Positions 36,517-43,998 of a stretch of DNA of 43,998 nt are shown here, piece after piece. Source of the stretch: Planctomycetaceae bacterium (lineage in GTDB: Bacteria > Planctomycetota > Planctomycetia > Pirellulales > Pirellulaceae); NCBI GenBank assembly GCA_947463915.1, contig CANHVO010000016.1, positions 1 to 43,998 of the forward strand, read 5' to 3'. Numbering within the stretch: position 1 is the stretch's first letter; each line of letters opens with the position of its first letter. Made by a program: the position numbers and the translations under genes. The notes beneath the pieces were generated by a model. That model saw only the letters and a list, made by a program, of their open reading frames with translations. It ran no database searches and was not told where the DNA came from.

Positions 36517-38058
36517 ATGACTTCAGCCGTTCAACAACTTTTATTAGCAGGCGAAGGAATCTCCAAAAGATATCCTGGAGTCGTTGCGTTAGATCGAGTT
36601 GACTTCACGGTCCACGTCGGCGAGGTCCACGGCTTAATCGGTGAGAACGGTGCAGGCAAATCCACATTGATGAAGATTCTCGCTGGTATCATTCAACCGG
36701 ACGAGGGCGTGATTCGCTTGGCCGGTCAACCGATTCAACTCTCAAGTCCACGTGATGCAAACGATCGAGGGATCGCACTGGTGCATCAGGAACTCAATCT
36801 CGTACCCTATCTGACAGTAGCTGAGAATATCTTTCTCGGCCGTGAAATAGTATCAAAAGCAGGTCTCATTCGAGCGAATGAACAGGAACGCAGTTGTCGC
36901 CAATTGCTTGCAGAACTCGACCCTTCGATTGATCCTCGCTCCGAGGTTCACCGTCTTCGGGTCGGGCAACAGCAAGTCGTTGAGATTGCAAAAGCGATCA
37001 ACTGCAAGGCTCGAGTTATCTTCATGGATGAACCGACTTCAGCGATTAGTGATACAGAGGTCGCCGCTCTCTTTCAGTTGATTAGTTCGCTGCGAAACTC
37101 TGGCGTGTCGATTGTCTATGTCTCTCACAAGCTAGATGAACTGCTCAAAATCACGGACCGAATCACCGTGCTGCGCGATGGCAAGTTTGTTCAGACGGTT
37201 CAAACTTCTCAGGCAGATCGCAACACGATCGTGCGATTGATGGTCGGCCGCGAGCTAAGCGATCTTTACGTCCATTCGCCTCCGCAGCCGCAGCGTTGCG
37301 AGCGTTTACGTGTCGACTCGCTAACGCTGAATCGGAAGAACACGGAGCGACCTGTCGTCGATAACTTTTCGTTCGAGGCCTATGGTGGCGAAGTTCTTGG
37401 TATCTTCGGTTTGATGGGTAGTGGCCGAACGGAACTGCTTGAAACAGTTTTTGGCCTGCACGCTCAGCAAATGTCTGGCGAGATCACGATTGATGGTGTA
37501 CCCAAAACCATCGACTCGCCCGCCGAAGCCATACGCTTAGGACTGGGGCTGGTTCCCGAGGATCGTAAACGCCAGGGCCTGATCCTATCGATGAGCGTTG
37601 AACAGAATATCAGCTTGTCAAATCTGCAAGACATGGAAAGCAGTGGCATTCTCAGCCATCATCGCGAGCGCCAGCATGCTGAAAGCTACGTGCAACAGTT
37701 TGCGATTAAGACACCAGCAGTTACGCAACCCGTTCGAACACTCAGCGGTGGCAATCAGCAGAAAGTTGTTCTGTCGAAAGTGCTGTCTAGTAAGCCTCGC
37801 GTTCTGATGCTTGACGAGCCTACTCGCGGAATTGACGTGAGCGCCAAGCGTGAGATCTATGCACTGATTGATCGACTTAAAAGAGAAGGTATGGCGGTTA
37901 TTGTTGTCTCATCAGAGTTGCCAGAACTGCTGGGAATCGCCGATCGCATCCTCGTGATGTGCGAAGGTTGCAAGACCGCAGAGTTCGATCGAAGAGACGC
38001 GAGCGAGGAATTGCTCATGCAGGCTGCAGTTCCCAAAGAGGCAGCAATTACAACCTAG
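36517..38058 (+). CDS. rbsA: Ribose-type ABC transporter ATP-binding protein (two NBDs)
   Basis: A 513-residue fused double ATPase of the sugar importer class. NBD1 has Walker A 'GENGAGKST' (42-50), signature 'LRVGQQQ' and Walker B 'VIFMDEPTS'. NBD2 has a degenerate Walker A 'GLMGSGRTEL', signature 'LSGGNQQ' and Walker B 'VLMLDEPTRGID'. The degenerate second Walker A is normal for RbsA, MglA and AraG. It powers import with the RbsC permease encoded next. Confidence 0.95.
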   Translation: MTSAVQQLLLAGEGISKRYPGVVALDRVDFTVHVGEVHGLIGENGAGKSTLMKILAGIIQPDEGVIRLAGQPIQLSSPRDANDRGIALVHQELNLVPYLTVAENIFLGREIVSKAGLIRANEQERSCRQLLAELDPSIDPRSEVHRLRVGQQQVVEIAKAINCKARVIFMDEPTSAISDTEVAALFQLISSLRNSGVSIVYVSHKLDELLKITDRITVLRDGKFVQTVQTSQADRNTIVRLMVGRELSDLYVHSPPQPQRCERLRVDSLTLNRKNTERPVVDNFSFEAYGGEVLGIFGLMGSGRTELLETVFGLHAQQMSGEITIDGVPKTIDSPAEAIRLGLGLVPEDRKRQGLILSMSVEQNISLSNLQDMESSGILSHHRERQHAESYVQQFAIKTPAVTQPVRTLSGGNQQKVVLSKVLSSKPRVLMLDEPTRGIDVSAKREIYALIDRLKREGMAVIVVSSELPELLGIADRILVMCEGCKTAEFDRRDASEELLMQAAVPKEAAITT

Positions 38059-38134
38059 GTGAAAGAAAACAACCCACCGCTTGACGCATTCAACACAAAT
38101 ACAAGTTAAACAGAAGCTTATCCTCGAAATTTAT

Positions 38135-39112
38135 ATGCCTCATAAACAAAAAGTTCTTCACTACGCCAGCCGCTTTCAATCGCTGCTGGTGCTTGTCCTG
38201 ATGATCGTCGCGATGAGCCTTCTGTCAGATCGCTTTATGACGACTGCGAATGGCTGGAACATTTTGCGGCAGATCTCGGTGAATGTCTGCTTAGCCATCG
38301 GGATGACAATGGTAATCGTATCGGGCGGCATCGATCTCTCAGTCGGCTCGGTACTGGCATTCTCGGGCGCGATTACCGCCGGCCTGATCAAGAATCCCAT
38401 CCCAATTCCTTGGTTTGGCTTAGAGCTTCAGTTCACTGTCTGGGGAGCGATAGTAGCTGGACTGAGTGTCGGTACGTTTCTTGGGTGGTTCAATGGCCTC
38501 ATGATCACCAGATTGAAGATCCCGCCATTCGTAGCAACGTTAGGCATGCTGAGTATTGCACGGGGGCTTACGATGCTTTGGACCAAGGGATTTCCAATTA
38601 CTGGCCTGGGAGACGATTTTGCAGTTTTGGGAACACGAACCTATGCAGGTGTTCCTGCGCCGGTTTGGATCGCAGGGATACTTGTCGGCTTCTTCGTTTT
38701 GATTACCAAGAAGACACGTCTCGGTCGTTACATCTATGCAATTGGTGGTAACGAGATCACTGCAAAGCTATCGGGCCTAAACGTTAGTGGAATCAAGTTG
38801 ACTGTGTACACGTTAGCTGGGGCGCTTTCAGCAGTTGCCGGGCTGATCATGACCTCAAGATTAGACTCTGCTCAACCGAACGCTGGCACTGGATATGAAC
38901 TTGATTGCATCGCAGCGGTTGTGATCGGTGGCACATCGCTGTCTGGGGGACGCGGATCTATTTGGGGGACTGTTATCGGCTGCCTCATCATCGGCGTGTT
39001 GAACAGTGGACTCGTGCTTTTGAATGTTTCTCCTTTCTGGCAACAAGTCGTTAAGGGAGCCGTCATTCTCGTGGCAGTCGCCATCGACCGAAGGCGAGAG
39101 TCCAATGAGTAG
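38135..39112 (+). CDS. rbsC: Ribose-type ABC transporter permease
   Basis: A permease of about 325 residues in the BPD_transp_2 family, with 8-10 hydrophobic segments. The family blocks 'MTMVIVSGGIDLSVGSVLAFSGA' and 'GYELDCIAAVVIGGTSLSGGRGSIWGTVIGC' are clear. ATG 38135 ('MPHKQKVL') is preferred; a TTG at 38081 is in frame but adds nothing recognisable. It completes an RbsB-A-C importer. Confidence 0.93.
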   Translation: MPHKQKVLHYASRFQSLLVLVLMIVAMSLLSDRFMTTANGWNILRQISVNVCLAIGMTMVIVSGGIDLSVGSVLAFSGAITAGLIKNPIPIPWFGLELQFTVWGAIVAGLSVGTFLGWFNGLMITRLKIPPFVATLGMLSIARGLTMLWTKGFPITGLGDDFAVLGTRTYAGVPAPVWIAGILVGFFVLITKKTRLGRYIYAIGGNEITAKLSGLNVSGIKLTVYTLAGALSAVAGLIMTSRLDSAQPNAGTGYELDCIAAVVIGGTSLSGGRGSIWGTVIGCLIIGVLNSGLVLLNVSPFWQQVVKGAVILVAVAIDRRRESNE

Positions 39113-39228
39113 GCTTAATTCACTTCGCTTCAAAACGGCATGTAGATCGCTGGGGGCAGTGATGAGATCGGAATTCATGAAACAATCTTCCATTGCCTAC
39201 CTGACTGGCAAACGCCAAGGACACTGAA

Positions 39229-39488
39229 ATGATGAAAACAGATACTTTACTTTCCAAAGCGATGTTGCCGGCCCTTTGCGTGTATCAGTACTCAACGCTG
39301 GCGACAGCTCAGGAGCAGCCGGAACCGAAACCTAGGGAGATCGCTACGACGGACGGTGAAGTCGATGATCGAAGTTCGATGATTCGCTTGCTGCTCTACG
39401 CATGCGACTTGTGATTTGTGAGGTGACCGACAACGGCAAGCCAAATCTGACTCATTATCGGCGTGTTATTATCGAGCCCAATAGATAG
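39229..39488 (+). pseudogene. Sde182/DUF1593 remnant with internal deletion
   Basis: The 5' piece encodes a signal peptide and the domain start 'IATTDGEVDDRSSMIRLLLYACD', nearly identical to the D-copy at 'VTTDGEVDDRSSMVRFLLYACD'. It then stops. In a different frame the DNA continues immediately as 'ICEVTDNGKPNLTHYRRVIIEPNR*', the C-terminal end of the family (compare 'ICEVTDDGSPSLTSYRRVIFEPCE' in copy B). Nearly the whole middle, more than 1 kb, is missing, with a frameshift at about 39412. A ribosome site and ATG remain. Confidence 0.88.
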
Positions 39489-39560
39489 CAGCACGTCAAC
39501 ATTGCGACCGTGCAAACTCGCTTGGTCCGAATATCAACATGACAACGGAAGGCTATTACC

Positions 39561-42020
39561 ATGAATCCGAATCTCTTAATTGCTCAAACTACCATTACTG
39601 TTTTTGCATTGTTACTGAATTCATTGAATGTAGACGCTCAAGACTCTTCTGTCGCGACGAGTATAGGACTAAAGCAACATTCGAATGGAAACTTTTTGGT
39701 CGGCGCCGGTGTCTCGGACGAGATAGCAATTCAGCAAAAAGACTGGCCGCTATTGACACAAAATTTCGAAATAGTGACTCCCGAAAATTGCATGAAGCCT
39801 CAAGCGATTCAGGCCGTCGAGGGAGTGTTTCAGTTCAGACAGTGCGACGCATTTGTACAGTTCGCCGAAGACAAAAAACTGCAGATAGTTGGGCATTGCT
39901 TAGTTTGGGCGAAGGATGACCGTACGCCCGAATGGTGGCTCATGGAAAACGAAAGACCGACAGGCAAAGCCCTGCTGCTCAAACGTTTGAAAGATCACAT
40001 CGACGCGGTCGCAGGGCGATATGGCGATCGTATCGCCGCATGGGATGTTGTAAACGAGGCTTTGTCAGATGACGAATCCGACTATTTACGAGATTCCATT
40101 TGGACCCGTGTCACGGGCGAGGAGTTCATTGTTCGCGCATTTCAGTATGCACGCGAAAACGCTCCCAAGGCGCTGCTCATCTACAACGACTACAACTGCG
40201 ACAACGATGGCAAATGTGATAAGTTGATACGATTAATCAAGTCCTTAAAGTCGCAAGATGCGCCCGTTGACGCGGTAGGCTTACAAGGACATTACGAACT
40301 AGACTCCATTCCATACGAGGGACTTGAATCACTGCTGTTGGCTATGCGCAAGCTTCGCATTAAAGTAATAATCTCGGAACTGGATATTGATGTTGTACCG
40401 CGCGGACGATGGTGGGCAGACGGCAATAAATACCGTGAGGAATTGAAGTCATTCGACCCTTATAGCGACGGTTGCCCGAGCGAGATACTGGCTCGACAAG
40501 CGGATCAGTACGCGCAACTCTTTGATCTGTTCTGTAAGTACGATGATGTAATACAGCGTGTTTCATTCTGGAATCTTCACGATGGACAAAGTTGGTTGAA
40601 TTACTTTCCTTGGAATCGCGTGAACCACCCTTTACTATTCGACCGAAACAGCAATCCTAAGCCAGCATATACTTCCGTCGTCACCACGCTAGATCGATTC
40701 CAGAAGACTAAGATTAAGGAGGCAGGTGAAATAGCTAAAATTCACGCAAATCCACGCGTAATTGTCACGACCGATGGTGAAGTGGATGATCGCAGCTCCA
40801 TGGTTCGCTTTTTGCTTTACGCATGTGACTTCGACGTAGCGGGTATCGTTCAAGTTAATTCAAAATTCCAGAAGCAGGGGCACAGCGACAAAAAGTGGAT
40901 TGATGCTCAGTTGGATGCCTACGAGTCAGTCCTGCCGAATCTGCGAAAACACAATCCAAATTTCCCAGACTCCGCGCAGTTGCGAAGTGTAATGCGAGTC
41001 GGCAACGAGACCGAAGCCGATTTATGGATCGCTCCGCCTGACATGCAGACAAAGGACACGCAGGGTGCCCAATTGATTATCGACACACTTCTCGACAATG
41101 ACCCACGCCCAGTTCATGTTCTCTCCTGGGGAGGAGCCAATACGACGGCGTCTGCACTGTGGAAACTGAAGACAGAGTATTCAAAGGAAAAATTTGATTA
41201 CGCGGTGTCACGCATTCGTATCTATTGCATTTGGTATCAGGATGGCGGCGGCGAATGGATTCAGAAAAACATTTCCGGCGCCTACATCTATGAAGCGTAC
41301 AAATGGGACAACGTCTGGGACTACGAGAGCTACGATCATGCACGAAAGCAAGGCAAACTCAGTGCCAACCCGCCAACTGAACAAGAAGTCATGAAGCCAG
41401 CATGGTTTAACGAGCATATTAAGAATGGGCACGGGCCGCTTGGTGCAATGACACCTCAGAAATACATCAGTGAAGGTGACACGCCATCGTTTTTTAACCT
41501 GGTCAACAACGGACTCGCCGCTGACAAAGATTATACGCTCGGAGGTTGGGGCGGGCGTGGAGCGTTTGATGACATGGCTTTTCCTAACCACATCTCGGAT
41601 AAAACGATTACCGACGATGGCGATTCACACAAAATGTTTTGGCGCTGGGTTCTGCCGGCGCAAAACGATTTTGCCGCACGCATGGACTGGTGCGTGAAAG
41701 AGTTCAAAGAGGCCAATCATGCACCAGTTGCCAAAGTGATAGGCGAACTCCATCGGGATGTACAACCAGGCGAATCCGTGACCCTTCAAGCCACCGCCAG
41801 TGATCCTGATGGCAATAAGCTCACCTTTAAGTGGTGGCAATATTCCGATGCGGATTCCGCTGTCGCAACCGTGGACATTGCGAACGCCGAGTCGCTCGAT
41901 AGTGCAAGCTTCATTGTGCCCAACGAGTCCAAGAAACAGGTCCACATCATTTTAGAAGTAACCGACAATGGCACACCAGCGCTCGTCGGCTATCAACCAG
42001 TCATTTGCAATATCAAGTAA
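39561..42020 (+). CDS. GH10 xylanase fused to Sde182/DUF1593 (copy D)
   Basis: An 819-residue exported fusion. Residues 1-27 are a signal peptide. Residues ~40-385 are a GH10 domain with acid/base E166 ('WDVVNEAL') and nucleophile E273 ('ISELDIDV'), plus the substrate His in 'GHCLVW'. GH10 enzymes cleave beta-1,4-xylan with retention. Residues ~398-715 are a Sde182 NH-like domain with D405 and D409/D410 ('TTDGEVDDRSS') and 'SWGGANTTASALWKLK'. Residues ~720-819 form the C-terminal Ig-like domain. Both catalytic halves appear intact. The combination ties the Sde182 family to xylan-like substrates. It starts 72 bases after the remnant gene. Confidence 0.9.
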   Translation: MNPNLLIAQTTITVFALLLNSLNVDAQDSSVATSIGLKQHSNGNFLVGAGVSDEIAIQQKDWPLLTQNFEIVTPENCMKPQAIQAVEGVFQFRQCDAFVQFAEDKKLQIVGHCLVWAKDDRTPEWWLMENERPTGKALLLKRLKDHIDAVAGRYGDRIAAWDVVNEALSDDESDYLRDSIWTRVTGEEFIVRAFQYARENAPKALLIYNDYNCDNDGKCDKLIRLIKSLKSQDAPVDAVGLQGHYELDSIPYEGLESLLLAMRKLRIKVIISELDIDVVPRGRWWADGNKYREELKSFDPYSDGCPSEILARQADQYAQLFDLFCKYDDVIQRVSFWNLHDGQSWLNYFPWNRVNHPLLFDRNSNPKPAYTSVVTTLDRFQKTKIKEAGEIAKIHANPRVIVTTDGEVDDRSSMVRFLLYACDFDVAGIVQVNSKFQKQGHSDKKWIDAQLDAYESVLPNLRKHNPNFPDSAQLRSVMRVGNETEADLWIAPPDMQTKDTQGAQLIIDTLLDNDPRPVHVLSWGGANTTASALWKLKTEYSKEKFDYAVSRIRIYCIWYQDGGGEWIQKNISGAYIYEAYKWDNVWDYESYDHARKQGKLSANPPTEQEVMKPAWFNEHIKNGHGPLGAMTPQKYISEGDTPSFFNLVNNGLAADKDYTLGGWGGRGAFDDMAFPNHISDKTITDDGDSHKMFWRWVLPAQNDFAARMDWCVKEFKEANHAPVAKVIGELHRDVQPGESVTLQATASDPDGNKLTFKWWQYSDADSAVATVDIANAESLDSASFIVPNESKKQVHIILEVTDNGTPALVGYQPVICNIK

Positions 42021-42043
42021 CAATGCTTCGCTCGTTTAATCTC

Positions 42044-43399
42044 ATGAAAACAAGAACTCCAATGGACGATCGACCTTCGTTTTTTATTTGCCGCACCTGT
42101 CTGCAATGGACTGCATTGGGATTGTTAAGCTACGTGTTAGTCGCGACACAAGCGTTCGCAGTTGCAGATGATGGCGCAATCACAGGAGTGAGGCATCGCA
42201 TCTTGGTATCAACGGACATTGGTGGAACAGATCCCGATGACGTTCAGTCAATGGTTCATCTGCTGGTTTATGCCGAAAGCTTTGACATCGAGGGATTGGT
42301 CTCGTCACCTTACGGTCCAGGCCGCAAGGAGCATATTTTAAAAGTCATCGATGCCTACGAGCGTGATTTACCCAAACTTCGCGCGCACTCTGCTTCTGCA
42401 CTGAAACAATACCCAACAGCGGACGCGCTTCGCGCTCTTTCAAAGCAAGGAGCACTTGATGCTCCGGGTGCTGCCGGTATTGGAGTTGCAACTGAAGGAT
42501 CCAATTGGATCATTCAGTGTGCCAAGCGGGACGACCTTCGGCCCCTTAATGTGCTGGTCTGGGGTGGGATTGAAGATTTGGCCCAGGCTCTTCACGATGC
42601 ACCGGAAATCTTACCAAAGCTGCGAGTCTTTTTTATCGGCGGGCCGAATAAAAAATGGAGCGTGGATGCCTACAACTATGTGGAACAAAACCATCCTAAA
42701 CTTTGGATGATTGAGTCCAACGCGACCTACCGTGGCTGGTTCACTGGCGGTAATCAGAAAGGGGAATGGAACAACAAAGAGTTTGTGACCAAACATGTCG
42801 CAGAACATGGAGCTTTGGGCAACGCATTCTTCGAAGCCAAGGCAGATATCAAAATGGGCGATACGCCATCGCTCGGTAGACTCCTTCGTGGCGTGTCTGA
42901 TGATCCCACGAAGCCTGGATGGGGAGGCAACTATGTGCCGATCTGGGACGATCGCAAAACGATTTTTGATCGATTGACGGTCGAAGCGGATCAGGTCGAA
43001 GTGTTCGGCGTCACCGAGTTCGCATTGCCCATCCCCGAAGGTTACAGGTCGAAGAATTCAACAACAATGATTTTCAACAAAGGCGTTCCTTCCTCTGCTG
43101 GAGTCATTGATGGGAATGTACTTCGTTTCCGATTTTCGCCACGCGACGCATTCGTTTGGTCGTATGTCATCGAAAGCGATTACGCACATCTCGATGGCCA
43201 ATCCGGAAAATTCACCGCAGTACCACCGCCCATTACTCGTACAAGCAAACGATCCGTTGTGCATCCGAACTGGTGGATCGACGATCCAAATCCCGCTCTA
43301 GCCGAAGGAGTTCATCCTGGCGCGAAAAGCGTCAGTCAATGGCGTGAGGATTACTTACGAAACTTCGCCGAACGATTGAAGCGATGCTGCTCGAATTAA
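42044..43399 (+). CDS. Sde182/DUF1593 protein, copy E
   Basis: A 451-residue exported Sde182 NH-like protein. The metal cluster is D58 in 'VSTDIGG' and D63/D65/D66 ('TDPDDVQSM'), closest to copy A. 'VLVWGGIEDLAQAL' and 'MGDTPSLGRLLRG' mark the family. It ends 'WREDYLRNFAERLKRCCSN' like copy A, without the Ig-like C-terminus of B-D. A segment near 325-430 ('EFALPIPEGYRSKN...HPNWWIDDP') is not in copy A and may be an extra small domain. The start is ambiguous (42023, 42044 or 42062; none has a ribosome site). It is the last gene of the run. Confidence 0.83.
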   Translation: MKTRTPMDDRPSFFICRTCLQWTALGLLSYVLVATQAFAVADDGAITGVRHRILVSTDIGGTDPDDVQSMVHLLVYAESFDIEGLVSSPYGPGRKEHILKVIDAYERDLPKLRAHSASALKQYPTADALRALSKQGALDAPGAAGIGVATEGSNWIIQCAKRDDLRPLNVLVWGGIEDLAQALHDAPEILPKLRVFFIGGPNKKWSVDAYNYVEQNHPKLWMIESNATYRGWFTGGNQKGEWNNKEFVTKHVAEHGALGNAFFEAKADIKMGDTPSLGRLLRGVSDDPTKPGWGGNYVPIWDDRKTIFDRLTVEADQVEVFGVTEFALPIPEGYRSKNSTTMIFNKGVPSSAGVIDGNVLRFRFSPRDAFVWSYVIESDYAHLDGQSGKFTAVPPPITRTSKRSVVHPNWWIDDPNPALAEGVHPGAKSVSQWREDYLRNFAERLKRCCSN

Positions 43400-43998
43400 G
43401 GTCTGAGAACCTAGCCCTCTACCAACAGAAACTTCCATGTTGTTGCATGTGCCGAAATTCGTGTTTCATGCAACTCCACACGCATCGCAAATTGATACCG
43501 CTCACTCGGTCCCAATCGCCAAGAGTACTCTCTGCAGTTATCGCAGTCTTAGCCATGACTCCATTCGACTAGCCAGTAGAATGTGTATAACGGTACCGAG
43601 CCGCCGGCTGCCTGAAAAGCTAATTGATACGCAAACTTGGAGTGGAGGTGATAGAGATTTGGCAAAAAAGAACGACGGATATCAACTGCTACACCCAGAT
43701 TGCCTTAGGGGGCTGATTGATAGATCAACCAACTGGCATATCGCAGTCGCGGCCCTGAGTTGGATCGTACTGAGGCTTAACTATTCCTACGTACCACGAC
43801 TATCTGGAATTGCATTTGAAGTTGTCGCGGTAAATTACCCATGCTGGCCCCAACTCGCTCCGGTTTGACACGCCGGTGCGTCGGCGTTTGCTTGGCTTCC
43901 AGCCAAACATTTACCTCCAAGCGGCTCACGGGCCCATTCAATCAGCCAGATGGGGTACCTTAGGAAGGCGTTTACAGGCGCCTCGCCCGAGAATTACA
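43400..43998. other. Non-coding tail region
   Basis: No frame of about 600 bases here shows a recognisable domain or good ribosome site; a 143-codon plus-strand frame (43437-43868) has an unconvincing composition. The region contains the second copy of the aactcgctccggttt motif at 43852-43866 and an imperfect stem around it. No terminator was seen after the last Sde182 gene. Confidence 0.5.

Noticed and set aside
36517-38058. Degenerate second Walker A in RbsA as a sign of inactivation
   Set aside because: A GxxGSGRTE-type second site is normal for RbsA, MglA and AraG proteins.
43437-43868. 143-codon ORF after the last Sde182 gene
   Set aside because: No ribosome site, no recognisable motif, and a residue composition typical of a chance frame.

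Overview
The window is typical of a member of the Planctomycetes, most likely family Pirellulaceae. The grounds are a small membrane protein beginning with the 'NPYEAP' type motif, several secreted DUF1593/Sde182 proteins, a planctomycete-style ThiF plus MoaD pair, many lipoprotein and signal-peptide genes, abundant palindromic intergenic repeats, and a large serine recombinase. No rRNA, complete tRNA or CRISPR array was seen.

Positions 1 to about 23,000 look like ordinary chromosome with housekeeping genes on both strands. In order these are the N-terminus of a SAM-dependent methyltransferase, a PTPMT1-like phosphatase, transaldolase, threonine aldolase (ltaE), a DinB-fold protein, a DUF4097 lipoprotein, a HEAT-like protein, an exported catalase-peroxidase (katG), an APH-fold kinase, a HUMPS-family decarboxylase/synthase, small lipoprotein and membrane proteins, lactate permease, ruvB-lepA, a ROK sugar kinase, a MoaD/ThiS-like carrier with an E1-like adenylating enzyme, a Prc-type S41 protease, a small secreted Cys-rich protein and a TPR-like protein ending in CxxCH. 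At least two families of palindromic intergenic repeats lie between these genes, and one is nested inside the other at 11.6-11.8 kb.

Positions 23,000-27,000 are a mobile or accessory junction. A perfect 17-bp terminator hairpin and an orphan tRNA 3' end (T-loop to discriminator base, minus strand) are followed by a large serine recombinase, a long palindrome, a small ORF bracketed by terminators, and about 1 kb without a convincing gene.

Positions 27,000-43,400 hold the most interesting part. A divergent AraC-type regulator faces a run of 12 intact co-directional genes plus one remnant. The intact genes comprise five with a secreted Sde182/DUF1593 (nucleoside-hydrolase-like) domain, one of them fused to a GH10 xylanase domain; ribokinase; a zinc alcohol/polyol dehydrogenase; RbsD; and a complete ribose-type ABC importer (RbsB, DUF2291, RbsA, RbsC). 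The remnant is a sixth Sde182 gene that has lost its middle. The simplest reading is that exported enzymes release a pentose or riboside-derived sugar, the importer brings it in, RbsD interconverts its ring forms, and ribokinase and the dehydrogenase feed it into metabolism. The Sde182 substrate is unknown, and the GH10 fusion links it to xylan-like material. The adjacent recombinase and tRNA fragment suggest the locus could be cargo of an integrative element whose far end lies outside the window; this is inference.
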